DNA of 64,000 nucleotides from Euphorbia lathyris. Its lineage: Eukaryota; Streptophyta; Magnoliopsida; Malpighiales; Euphorbiaceae. Positions 1-10,328 of this stretch are shown here, in pieces. Below the pieces are notes generated by a model. It made no database searches and had not been told where the DNA came from. It worked only from the letters and a program-made list of their open reading frames with translations. The stretch spans positions 135,659,929 to 135,723,928 of the forward strand of contig NC_088911.1 in assembly GCF_963576675.1 (NCBI RefSeq). Reading direction: 5' to 3'. Made by a program: the position numbers and the translations under genes. Position 1 is the stretch's first letter. Each line of letters begins with the position of its first letter.

Positions 1-213
1 ATTGACCTCTCAAAGAACCCAATCCAGCACAGCAGAATGAAGCATGTCAGCATAAGACATCACTTCATCAGAGATCATGTACTCAAGGAATAAATCAAGC
101 TGACTTATGTACCAACAGATGAGCAGCTCGCTGATATCTTTACAAAGCCTCTAGCACAAGAGCAATTCAGCATACTGAGAGAAGCCATTGGTATGTTTAA
201 TCCACTGTCTTAA
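1..213 (+). pseudogene. Sirevirus copy S1: C-terminal end of Ty1/copia Pol (RNase H tail)
   Basis: The reading frame from base 1 gives the last 70 residues of a copia-type Pol, starting at the IDLSKNP motif and ending in the conserved tail TKPLAQEQFSILREAIGM, then TAA at 211-213. In life this is the end of the RNase H domain, which degrades the RNA strand during reverse transcription. It is broken by an in-frame TAA at 91-93, where copy S2 reads Gly-Glu. Unlike S2 and S3, this copy keeps a CAG (Gln) codon in PTDEQLADIF. The rest of the element lies left of the window. The family match is close to the intact equivalent in S2, so the call is secure; only the lineage name is inferred. Confidence 0.93.
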
Positions 214-686
214 ATTCCTAAGTAAAAATGTGATATGATGCATGCTGAATGAATGTTAACATGCTGAGTGTTTTAAAGAGTATCTGTCAAAATCACATGC
301 CCAGAAATAAATGCACACTGAGTGAGTTATCTCATGCCGAGTAACTAACCTCTATAACTATCCGTTGAACAAAACTGACTACTCAGAATATGAAACGTTT
401 ATATCAACAAACGCTGAGTAAAAGTAATTATTAGCATTTAATGACACCACACGCGTAATGACACCTGTACTGCGCATGCGCCGAATACGTCTTAAAGTGT
501 CATAAATGTCAGATTTTCTGCCGATTGGACAACCCAAGGGCAAAACCGACCAAAATTCAAATGGAAATCCAATTTAAAAATCCATAAATAGTGGATATTA
601 ACCCACTACCTTCTCTTCATGCGCACTGAACTTTAGAAAGCTTCAGAATTTTCCTTAAGCACTTAAGAGCTTCAGAACTTCAAAAA
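214..686 (+). other. S1 spacer between pol and the 3' ORF
   Basis: No coding potential is seen in this 470-bp stretch. It is dense in CTGAGT/ACTCAG words, like the rest of the element. Its second half carries the block and TATA box described in the next entry. Equivalent spacers of similar length occur in S2 (9843-10328) and S3 (49106-49614). Confidence 0.7.
475..594 (+). promoter_or_regulatory. S1 candidate internal promoter of the 3' ORF
   Basis: An ATGCGCCGA word is followed by GTGTCATAAATG and, about 90 bp further, by CCATAAATAGTGG (582-594), then CCCACT. The ORF starts at 687, about 93 bp after the TATA-like box. The same order of blocks and the same TATA-to-ATG distance occur in S2 and S3, which are otherwise clearly diverged. 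S1 has CATAAATA where S2 and S3 have TATAAATA. Promoter function is inferred from conservation and position only. Confidence 0.5.
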
Positions 687-3346
687 ATGTCCTTAAACAA
701 AAGTACCTTCTCTCCAACCCTCAAATCCACTGATCAGGCTGGTCCTTCAACTAGCATGGTAAGAAGGATGATCAAGGTACACTCTTGGGCCAAGAATCAA
801 GAAGTACTAAGGAGTCGATACTTTCACTCTGGTTTCGTCTCTTCTGAGAAACCATTCTGTGAATGGATCAAAAAGAACAAATGGAAAGGTCTCTTCTCTC
901 TTTCCGGTCAAACCTATCCCACGATAGTGAGAGAGTTCTACTCCAACCTACACGTTGATGCAGATGACTCTGACTACTTAGAGACCACAGTTAAAGGTCA
1001 AAAGATAGTGATAACTCCTGAATATCTAGCAACACTGCTAGATATACCAAATACAGGGATCCAGTTCAGGACAACAAAGGAGCCAATACCAAAAGCCATC
1101 GCAGAAAAGATGAAGGGGTTCTGTAAACCCAGAGACTACAAAGGAGAAGTACCCAGCACCTGCATGGGCAAAAATCAGAAGATGGTCCACTTCATGCTAA
1201 CCAACTTCATCTTTCCTAAACTCAGCTCACCCTCATCCGCCTCCAACTTTGAACAATGCTTTATCTGGCACATGCTGACCTACAAACCCATCAACATGCC
1301 AGTGTTTCTCATAGCTGGGTTTCTGCGCAGTACCAATAATCTTCGACTCGGCTCATTGATCACTAAGATCCTAGTTGATCACAAAGTTGACCTTCAAGGA
1401 GAAACTTGCGTTAAGGGATCTGAGATCACTGCCGCTTCACTACGTGCTCTCAAATTCAATCAGCCCTTAAAGAAGGGAAAGTTCGTTGAGCTGCCTGAAG
1501 ATCAAGTCGAAGAAGAGCTACCTGCTGAGGTGATTCTCCCAGCAAAAGGTAAAAGAACAAAAGCTCCTGCTATCAGAAAAAGGAAGCCTACTGGCACCCC
1601 ATCTAAGGAAATTGAGCCTCAATCCAAGAAATCCAAATCTACTGCTGAGTCAAACTTAGAGACTACTCAGTCAGCTGAAAAGCACTGCAGGCAAGATGAG
1701 CCTGCAACTCCATCCATGCTCTTCCGCTTGACTTCATTGTCACGTCGGACTCACATTATGCTCAGCAATGTGCTGAAGAAATTGAGCAACAGGAAGATGA
1801 GGTGGACCTAGACGAACATTTCGTCACTCAGCTCGAGGAAGAGCTTGAGAACGACGATACTGCGGAAGAAGGGAATGCATAGGAGCAAACGGGGGAAGCT
1901 GACTCTGAAAGGACCGCCAGTGAAAATGCTCAAGTTGACCAAGCTCAAACTGAGTCAGCTGATGGAGTTGAACACAATCAAGAACAAACTGACCAGCAAA
2001 CTGCTGATCAGAACATACACGTTTCTCCATCTCACGCTGATGAAAATCAAGCTGATCTTCCTCCTGTACAAGAGCCAAAAAGAAGAAGACTGGTAAAGGC
2101 CAGCATCTTAGACCAACCAGTCCGCGCACCAGTACATGATCCTTCCAAGGTCAAGATGACCTTCTTTAGGAAGCCAGTTCCTTCTGCACCATCTACTCAG
2201 CCTTCCCAGGCCTTAGAAAAACAAGCCTCTGTTTCTACTCAGGAACACGCCGAACAACCTACCCTTGTCACCCCAACAATCGAAACCGAGCAAACTCTCG
2301 AAGAAAACATAGCATCAGTCCGCTCTGAACCTATCCAACCTGACCATTCCACTGAAACTGACCCTGCTCACCAAACATCTGAACAACAACCACTTGAGCA
2401 GAACCCAATAATAACTCCAGTCCCTGACCCAGAATCTTTACCTGGTCAAACTGATATCTCTCAGGCCACAACAAATGTCACTGAGTCTAGTCAAAGAATC
2501 ATTGACTCAGTGCAGGCCCTGATTCGAGACATTCAACACCCAACTCCTCCTGCTGCTGCCATTTCTCCCATTGAGTCTACTCAGCCTTCTCAAGTAACTC
2601 AACTTCTCAATGAAGTTAAGGAACTTAAAGACCTGCTAAGTATTCTCCTATCTTCTCAAGCACAGCACGCTAGGCAGGATTCGATTGCTAAACTGGCTGA
2701 GATTCAGCTGACCACTGTTCAATGCCTCACTACTTTATCTACCCAGATCCAGAACCTGTCAGCTGTGAATCCCAATCTCGCCACTTCTTCTGAGTTAAAG
2801 ATGTTGTTTGCTCAGCTTCACACTGAACAGAACAAGACCAATGCCCAACTTGCAAACACATCTCAATGCTCGATGGAGCAACTAAGTGAGGCAGTTCGTC
2901 TACTAAACCTTCACAAAGAGGAAATGGACACCGATCAACTCAAACAGGATGAAATACTGACCACTTCCCAGAAAATATTTGACCATGTTAGACATACGAA
3001 TCTTCAGCGCGAGCACTACGATACTTCACTACTAAAAACCTTCCACAACTCCTTTGCTGCGCTGACGGACACAATTACATGGCTGGGAAAAGGACAAGCT
3101 TACGTACTCAGTATGCTCAGTGCTGCTAATATACATATTAGTCCTGAGGTCCTCAGCAACGGTGCTCCTATCTTTGATGGCATAGATGAAAGTGCTGATC
3201 GTTTGAAGACCTTCTCTGCTGAGCTCTCCCGAGCTGTTCTTTTGGATTCTTTCAAGTTACCTCCACCCGGTGCTGGCAAAACAGGGGGGAAGAAAGATCA
3301 GCGCAGAACTCAAGCTGAAGGCAGTCAGCAAAAGAAGAAGAAATAG
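687..3346 (+). pseudogene. S1 3' ORF (env-position protein of the Sirevirus-like element), broken
   Basis: This is a long ORF after pol and before the 3' LTR. Residues about 30-270 form a conserved globular part with FCEWIKKNKW, VREFYSNL, an IxITPEYLATLL-type segment, FEQCFIWHMLTYKPINMPVF and LRLGSLITKIL. The pattern resembles the domain called putative plant transposon protein (Transposase_32), as recalled, not searched. A Lys-rich stretch, an acidic Gln/Glu-rich linker and a long Ser/Thr/Gln-rich region follow. The C-terminal third (from about 2450) is helical and coiled-coil-like, ending in KKKK. No signal peptide or membrane segment is visible. The frame is lost near 1730 by a small indel, and TAG at 1880-1882 interrupts the second frame; the last 396 codons (2156-3346) are open. 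Function is unknown; envelope-like is a positional label. Confidence 0.8.
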
Positions 3347-3717
3347 ATAATTCATTAAAACTTGATCTATACTTAGTTTGTTTCCTTCTTCTTGTAACAT
3401 ATATTATGTATGCTGACTATCCCATGTTACCTAATATAATACTTGCATTGTCAATTCAACTTGGTTATTTATCCTTCAAATGCTAAGTATTATCTGAATG
3501 CATGCTGCGTATAAAAATTAATGTTTGAACTTGTCTAATATAAACCATTGAACAAATAAATTACTCAGCACTCTGTCACTATACATTACTTCCGCTGAAT
3601 ACTGAGTAAAATAGAATATGTCCCATAAGCTGACCTATACCTAAAAACTGATCTTAGACTTATTCAATTAAACCTTAGAATGTTTAGAATAGAACTAAGT
3701 CAGTAGCTCAGCCCTGA
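3347..3717 (+). other. S1 3' untranslated spacer
   Basis: AT-rich sequence with many CTGAGT-type words and no ORF, lying between the 3' ORF and the polypurine tracts. Nothing else is recognised. Confidence 0.6.
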
Positions 3718-3815
3718 CGGGGGAGTTCACTTAATCAAAAGGGTCAACTATCATGGGGGAGCTCAAAGCTGAGTTCCTTGCTGATTAGTTTTGCCAACAT
3801 CAAAATGGGGGAGTT
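3718..3815 (+). promoter_or_regulatory. S1 triple polypurine tract before the 3' LTR
   Basis: Three related purine motifs occur in 100 bp: CGGGGGAGTT (3718-3727), ATGGGGGAGCTC (3753-3764) and AAAATGGGGGAGTTT (3802-3815, abutting the LTR). The last is in the position that primes plus-strand DNA synthesis. Repeated tract-like motifs in this position are a known trait of Sireviruses. S2 and S3 carry the same trio. Confidence 0.75.
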
Positions 3816-5156
3816 TGTTGAAGCACCTTTCCACAGGATTTTGATTTGACAAAATTAATTAAGTGAGATTAAATATTCTATAACACATTAAGTTTAAATG
3901 CTTTGATTTATTGTTACTAATGTGTTTGTTCAATGTTGAGTTTATAATTGTTATAAGACATAAAGATCATAAGGCCCAAGCCCTATATGGAAGTCAAAGC
4001 CCAAGTCAAACAAGGCCAAGGCCACTCAGCCCGCGTGTTTCAAAACGCTACTGTTGAATATTGAAACGCAGCTCACCAATGAAGGATCGAGAAGATCCAC
4101 GTAGACAACTTCGGTATGAAGCTGCTGAGCTGTCTCGACAAAACGTACAAGACAGCCGCTGACTACAAAGCAACTTCTGGACCAAGTATTTCCTCTGTTG
4201 GTAAAGAACAGAAGATGCAGGAAGCTGTCTGTTTACCCGATTTGGAGGAACATACTGCCACACTGACCGAAGAACAGAAGATGCTGGAATCTGATTGGCT
4301 AAGAGAACTGCTGAACAGACCGAGTGAAAGCGACATGAAGCCGTTTTCCTCCAACGGTTATTTCGAAATTCGAAATAACCAGAAGCTCTCACAGCTCTCT
4401 ATAAATAGAGCATTCAGAATCCACATTCAACAGAGAACTTTGAGCAAAAGCCGTTACGCTGATCAAACGTGTACAAAAGTTCTTCATCAAAAGCAAAGCA
4501 AATTCTTACACCACAAGCTTATTCATTTGTGTAAAAGTCTAGAGTGATTGATCCTCAATCATCTAAGGTGTTCTAGCAATTGTTGTTTAGGACAAATCTT
4601 AATCATTTCTAGGAATAGAAAGGAGAGGCTGAGTACTCGGTTTTAAGTACTCAGCGGAGAGATTAAGATTGAGTAGAAGTATAGAGGAAGGTACTCTTGT
4701 CATACTCAATTGCTGATATTGTAAAAGGTTTGAGGCTCTACCTTTAAAGAGCTCAGTAGAGGATTTGAAATCTCGGAAGTGTTCCGGGGACAGGACGTAG
4801 GCTTAGAAGAAGCCGAACCTGGATAAATCTGCTGAGTGAAGTATTTCTAAACCTTAACTCCTTATTTATATTGCTTGCTTAAAACAAACTAAAAATGACC
4901 AAGTAAAAGAGGTCAAGCTGAGTTGTGGGCTGCCAACGAATTAGTTCAGGAATAGACTCTAAGTGCTATTTCCTGACCTAAGCAACGGAACTGACCTAGT
5001 CACTAGTTGACTAAGCCCGAGTCTTGTCGATTGATCAGCGCCGCTGTCATAAAATCTTTTCTTAAGAAAAAGAAATTTGCCCTAATCATCAAAAAAGGTC
5101 AAATAGTTCCTAACCCCCCCTTGGAACTATATTTGCAACCTTACAAGGGACCAACA
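3816..5156 (+). repeat. S1 3' LTR (1341 bp)
   Basis: Starts TGTTGAAGCACC directly after the polypurine tract and ends GGGACCAACA. Length matches the S2 LTR after removal of its MITE (also 1341 bp). A TATA box (TATAAATA) lies at 4400-4407. The flanking bases ATAGG at 5157-5161 belong to the S2 LTR and should be one half of the target duplication, the other half being outside the window. ORFs read in this LTR are not coding. Confidence 0.92.
4400..4407 (+). promoter_or_regulatory. TATA box of S1 LTR
   Basis: TATAAATA within CTCTATAAATAGAGC, in the middle of the LTR, where the Pol II promoter of an LTR element is expected. Confidence 0.7.
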
Positions 5157-6452
5157 ATAGGAACTATTTAAAATTTTGCACGTTGAGGCTGACTTCTTTT
5201 TCTTTGAAAAAGGTTTACACAATGCGCTGAGTGAGTTTAAAACACTAGCTTAGTCAACTGGTGACTAAGTCAGCTTCTTTCCTTGAGTCAGGAGATAGCA
5301 CTTGAGTCTATTCCTGAACTCAGATACTCAGTGCACACAACTCAGCGTGACCTCTTTACTTAGTCAGTATTTAAGCAAGCAATATATATATCAAAGGAGT
5401 TTAAGGTTAGAAAGATGTTACTCAACAGATTTATCCAGGTTCGGCCTCTATGCCTACGTCCTGTCCCCGAAACACGTTCCGAACTTTCGAATTCTCTACT
5501 GAGCTCTTTAAAGGTAGAGCACCAAACCTTTTACAACTAGAAGCTGAGTATAACAAGAGTACATTCCTCTATACCTCTACTCACTCCTATTCTACCGCTG
5601 AGTACTATAACCGAGTACTCAGCCTCTCCTTTCTATTTCTAGAATTGATAATAAGATTGTCCTAAACAACAATTGCTAAGACACTTTAGATGATTGGAAA
5701 TCACTTTAGACTTTTACACAATAATCTGGAAATTGGTGTAAGTATATGCTTTGTTTTTTCTCACAGAACTTCAAGTGTGAATTTGGTCAGCGTAATGGCT
5801 AGTTGAAGATCTGCATCGAATGAAGCAACTAAAAGGCCTATTTATAGTGACACTTGAGGCATTCGGTGATTTGGAATTTCGAAATAACCGTTGGAGGGAA
5901 ACGGCTTCATGTCATTGTCACTCAGTCTGCTTCAGTGCCGTTGGCCAATCAGATTCTTGCATCTTCTGTCTTCGGTCAGTGTTGAGCAGCTTTTGGTCAG
6001 TCCAGCAGAATGTCTCTCCTTTTAAGGTAAAGTCAACCAGACAGCTTTCTGTGTCTTCTGAACTTTACCCGAAGTGGAAATACTTTGTCTGGAAGTTGCT
6101 CTTGCTCAGCTGCTGTCTTGTACTCTTTGTCGTTCAACTCAGCAGCTTCGTTCCGAAGTAGTCAAGGAAGGTCTTCTCGAACCTTCTTATGCTGAGCTAC
6201 GTTTTATCAACAACGACAGCGTTTTTCTTACACGGGCCGAGTGGTCTTGATCTGTTTTGACTTGGGCCTTTGACTTTCTTTTGGGACTTTAGCCTTTTAA
6301 TATTTGTGTCTTATAAACAAGTAACTTAACATTGAACAAACACATTAGTATAATAAATCAAAGCATTTAAACTTAGTGTATTTAGAATATTTTTTAATCA
6401 TATACTTAAATAATTTTGTCTAATCAAAATCATGTGGAAAGGTGTTTCAACA
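5157..6452 (-). repeat. S2 3' LTR (1296 bp, cut by S1)
   Basis: On the - strand it begins TGTTGAAACACC at 6452, right after the polypurine tract, and runs to 5157, where it stops 45 bp short of the end seen in the 5' LTR. A TATA box lies at 5839-5846. ORFs at 5302-5665 and 5820-6161 are read through LTR sequence and repeat in the other LTR; they are not genes. Confidence 0.92.
5839..5846 (-). promoter_or_regulatory. TATA box of S2 3' LTR
   Basis: CTATAAATAG on the - strand, same position as in the other LTRs of this family. Confidence 0.65.
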
Positions 6453-6550
6453 AACTCCCCCATTTTGATATTGGCAAAACTATTCAGTGAAGAACTCAGT
6501 GTTGAGCTCCCCCATGATAGTTGACCTTTTATAACTTAATAAACTCCCCT
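6453..6550 (-). promoter_or_regulatory. S2 triple polypurine tract
   Basis: On the - strand: AGGGGAGT (6543-6550), GGGGGAGCTC (6504-6516) and ATCAAAATGGGGGAGTT (6453-6469, abutting the LTR). Same order and spacing as in S1. Confidence 0.72.
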
Positions 6551-6974
6551 GTAAGGGTTGACCTACTGACACAGTTTTACTCTAAACATTTTAAGGTTTA
6601 ATTGAGTAAGTCCTAGGTCAGTTTTTCAGATAAAGGTCAGCTCATGGAACATATTCTATTAACTCAGTTTTAGGCGGAAGATTTAACTATCAGAGAACGC
6701 TGAATATATTGTTGTTCAATGAGTCTTATAAGACAATGTTTTATAGCATGCAAGACAGTGTTAACAGCATACAATCAATGAACATTATAAATGATAAACA
6801 GGGTTGATGTATTTGAAGATGCAAAACATAAAACATAATAACTCAGCATCACATAAGATTTTAATCAAGTTGAATAGTATAATGCAGGCATTGTATTAAG
6901 TTTAAAGTAGTCAGCATACATAAGCAAAATAAACATAGAAGATAAAACTAAAAAGTCGAGCTAGCTAGTTAGTT
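6551..6974 (-). other. S2 3' untranslated spacer
   Basis: AT-rich spacer between 3' ORF and polypurine tracts, counterpart of 3347-3717. No gene seen. Confidence 0.55.
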
Positions 6975-9842
6975 CTATTTCTTTTTGCTCTTAGGCTTTT
7001 GCTGACTGCTCCCAACAGCATCCTCTTGCTAAGTTCGTCTAACTTGTTCTTTCTCCCCCGTTTTGGCAGCATCGGGAGGAGGAGGAGGCCTGAAGGAGCT
7101 TGTTTGGACAGCTTCAGTAATTTTAGCTGACATGTTTTTAAGCTTGAGGGTGCTTGCATTTATGCCATCAAAAATAATGACACCCTCTTCCAGTACATCT
7201 TTATCAACCTCAATGTTAGATGAGCTGAGCATGCTCAGCACATATTCTTGTGATTTGCCTACCCAAGTGATGGTGCCCGTTAGCACAGCAAATGCTTGAT
7301 GAAACATTCTCAGCAATGCTGTGTCATAGTACTGACGCTGGACGTTGGAATGATGTATATGGGTGAAGGTACGTTGTGAGTACTGGAGAATTTCATTCTG
7401 CTTTAGTTGGTCAGTTTCCATTTCTTCCTTGTTTAGATTCAGCAAGCGAACAGCTTCACCGATCTGCTCAACTGAGCATTGAGAGTAAGAAGAAAGCTGA
7501 TGATTGGTCTTTTCTTGCTCAGTCTTAAGCTGGGTGAATAATTGCTAAACTTCGGCAGAAGTTGCATACCCGGAGTTTGCAGCTGACAAGGTTTGGAATT
7601 GTCCCTGAAGGGAGTTGATATGTTGAACCATGGTCAGCTGGAGTTCAGCCAGCTTTGTTATGGACTCCTGCTTTGGTTGTTGGGCTTGGATATTGGTAAT
7701 GACACTCAGTAGGTCTTTTAGACCTCGAACCTCGTTGAGAAGTTGAGTGACTTGTGAGAGCTGAGTGGACTCATTATCGGCAGACACAGCAGCAGTTTCT
7801 GAGGTCTGAAGAAGGTTTTGGATCAAGGCCTGCACCAAATTAATGATCCTTCTACTAGACTCAGTGGCAGTGAGATAGTTGAATGATCCTTCATCAGTCT
7901 GACCAGTGGGTGGAGGTGTTAGGTTTAATTCAACATTTGAAGTGCCAACGGGGTCAGTGACTGGTCTTGGTGTGTCAACCTGCACTTGTTCTGTTGGTTT
8001 GGGAAGTGATTGAACAGCAGCATTGATGATAGGTTCAGAGTCAGGCTGAAGCCGACTTGTTGGTGAAGGTGGGATGAGTTCAGTGCTGCCTGGAGCAGGA
8101 ATTTCAGTATTCAGCTGAGTACTAGGTTCAGCAGTGGCATCGAGAACTTGCTCGGTGTTGGTCGGATTGTCAGAAGCATTTAAGTCGGCTTGTTCATGTG
8201 GAAGAGAAACAGAGGCTTGCTTTTCGGTTTGCTCTGGTAGAGAAGTAGAAGTTTTTCTGAAGAACTTTAGCTTGATACGTGAAGGATCAGGGGTCAGCTC
8301 AGGTTGGTTTGGTTGGTTGTCAGTAAAGTCCAAGACTGTAGTCTGATTTCCCTTTACAAGTCTTCTTCTTTTTCCCTGAGTCCTTAGAGGAGTGGGATTG
8401 TGCTGTTCTGTGTGCTCAGCTTCTTCTTCTGCAGCCAACTCAGTGTTAGTTGGCTCAGCATCTTCCTCTTCACATTCTGACTCAGTGTCATCCTGGCCAC
8501 TTTCTTCGCCAGATTGTTCTTGCTCATCATCCTGCTCTTCGTCCTCTAATTCTTCTTCTAGCTGTTCAATAAACTGATCATCCAGTTCAACTTCATCGTT
8601 CTGTTGCTCAGGGTCAACGCCTTGACTCTGGGCATAATGAGAGTTGATGGGTACGAATAAGGTAGTAGGTAGAGCATCAATTGGTCTTAACTCCGAAGAG
8701 TTCTTCTGTTTCTTACTCAGTGATTCCTCATCAGCGTCTTCTCTTTCTTCTGCCTCAGGCACATCTTGCCTAGGTCTTTTCTCAGCTGACTTAGGCTCAG
8801 CTTGACCTTGCTGGGGCTGAGCATCTGTTCCTTTGGATATAACTCTCAGTTTCTTTGGAGGAGGAACAGCTCCCTTAGAGGTGCTTTGCACAGCTTTCCT
8901 CTTCATGTCAGCTGGAGCTTTGGTTCTTCTGCTCTTTTTAACCACTGTGCCCTCAGCGGTCTGATCAGCAGCACCTTTTGCTTTCTTAATTGGCTGATCA
9001 AATTTCAAGGCGAACAGAGCAGCAGCAGTTATCTCTGATCCTTTGTCTTTGGTTTCCTGTGATAGGTCCACTCGGTGGTCCAGGAGGATTTTGGTGATGA
9101 GTGAACCCAGCCTTAGAGTTCCAGTGCTCCTTTGAAAGCCGGCGATTAAGAATACTGGCATGTTGATGGGCTTGTAGGTCAGCATATGCCATATGAAGCA
9201 TTGCTCAAAGTTTGTTGCTGAGCTGGTGCAATTTATCTTCGGGTAGATATAATTGGTCAGCAGGTAGTGTGCCATCTTTTGGTGTTGGCCCATTGAAGTA
9301 CTGGAGATTTCTCCAGCATGGCCAGTAGGTTTGCAGAACGTAGTGGAATACCCAGTGATGTCCTGATCTCCAGACTTCCTAAGAATGACTCCTTCATTCT
9401 TGAGTTTCAGAAGGCTGGCTAGGTAGGTGGGATTGATGAAGATGGTTTTGTCCTTTACCTTGGTGACTAAGTGGTCCTGGTTGTCATCAGCGACACGCAG
9501 GTTGTGGTAGAATTCCCTTACCAAGTCAGGGTAGGTATTGTAGCTTATTGAGAACAGCTCGGTCCAGCCATTCTTCGAAATCCACTCACAGAATGGTTGC
9601 TCTCTTTCCACAAATTCTTTCGAGAACCACCTTGAGTAGTCAATCTTGTATTCCCTGACGTTCTCATGGACCCTGGTATATGTTCGTTGCTTAGGTTTCT
9701 TTCCCTTGGAGGAGGTACCTTGCTCAGTCTGGGTTTTCTTGCTTGATGTGGTAGCTTTGGTTTGATCATGCTGGGTAGGAGGTTTAGGGTTTCCAGCTGA
9801 TTGGTGACCGACATCGGAGATGTTTACAGAGACGTTCGTCAT
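6975..9842 (-). pseudogene. S2 3' ORF (env-position protein), near-intact
   Basis: This is the best-preserved copy of the 3' ORF: 765 open codons from the ATG at 9842, a TAG at 7542-7544, then 138 more codons to a second TAG near 7028 and a Lys-rich tail ending at 6975; all parts are in one frame, about 955 codons. Order of parts: Gln/Ser-rich leader; conserved domain at residues 55-290 (FCEWISKNGW, VREFYHNL, FEQCFIWHMLTYKP, LRLGSLITKIL); basic stretch; strongly acidic linker at about 410-480; Pro/Thr-rich spacer with FFRKTSTS; helical, coiled-coil-like C-terminal part. Both stops are TAG where relatives have a non-stop codon, one likely CAG. The conserved domain resembles Transposase_32. No transmembrane segment is visible, so a true envelope role is doubtful. 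Confidence 0.82.
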
Positions 9843-10328
9843 TTTCGCAGAGAAGATTTGAAGGTTTTGAAGTTTTTGAGAGAGAAAGTATTAGTGGCAG
9901 AGAATTATGTAAGCGTAAAGAAATGAAGGTGGGGATTTGCCCACTATTTATAGAGGTGAGAGATGGATCTTATCGAATCCATGTGTCAGTTTTGCCCTCG
10001 GGATGTTCAACCGACAAGAATCCTGGCATTTATGACACATTCGGCGCATACGTCATCCTAGGTGTCTATATGCGTGCTTTTGCAATAAATGCAATAGATC
10101 AATTTACTCAGTGTGAGAATCCTAATCGTTCTATATTCTGAGTAGTCAGTTTTATACAAACAGATGGTTTAAGTAATTGGTTGCTCAGTTTGAGGTAACT
10201 ACTCAGTGCGCATATTAGCTCAGCATGTGATATTCATTCATTTAGCATTAAACACTCAGCATACATCTATTCACTCAGCAAGTAATATCATAAATCATTC
10301 AGCATGAATATATGTTTAGAACTGGTAT
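9843..10328 (-). other. S2 spacer between pol and 3' ORF
   Basis: Non-coding, rich in CTGAG words; contains the conserved block and TATA box of the next entry. Confidence 0.6.
9945..10075 (-). promoter_or_regulatory. S2 candidate internal promoter of the 3' ORF
   Basis: On the - strand: TGACGTATGCGCCGA, GTGTCATAAATGCCAGG, TGTCGGTTGAACATCC, then CTATAAATAGTGGG with TATAAATA at 9945-9952, about 103 bp before the ATG at 9842. Same order as in S1 and S3. TGACGT is also a bZIP-type core, but that may be chance. Confidence 0.55.

Noticed and set aside
687..3346. Host gene, because the ORF has a plant-specific domain
   Set aside because: It lies between pol and the 3' LTR in three separate copies, so it belongs to the element.
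4048..4547. ORFs on both strands in 4048-4547 and 5302-6161
   Set aside because: They are within LTRs, short, unconserved in frame between LTR copies and without domains.
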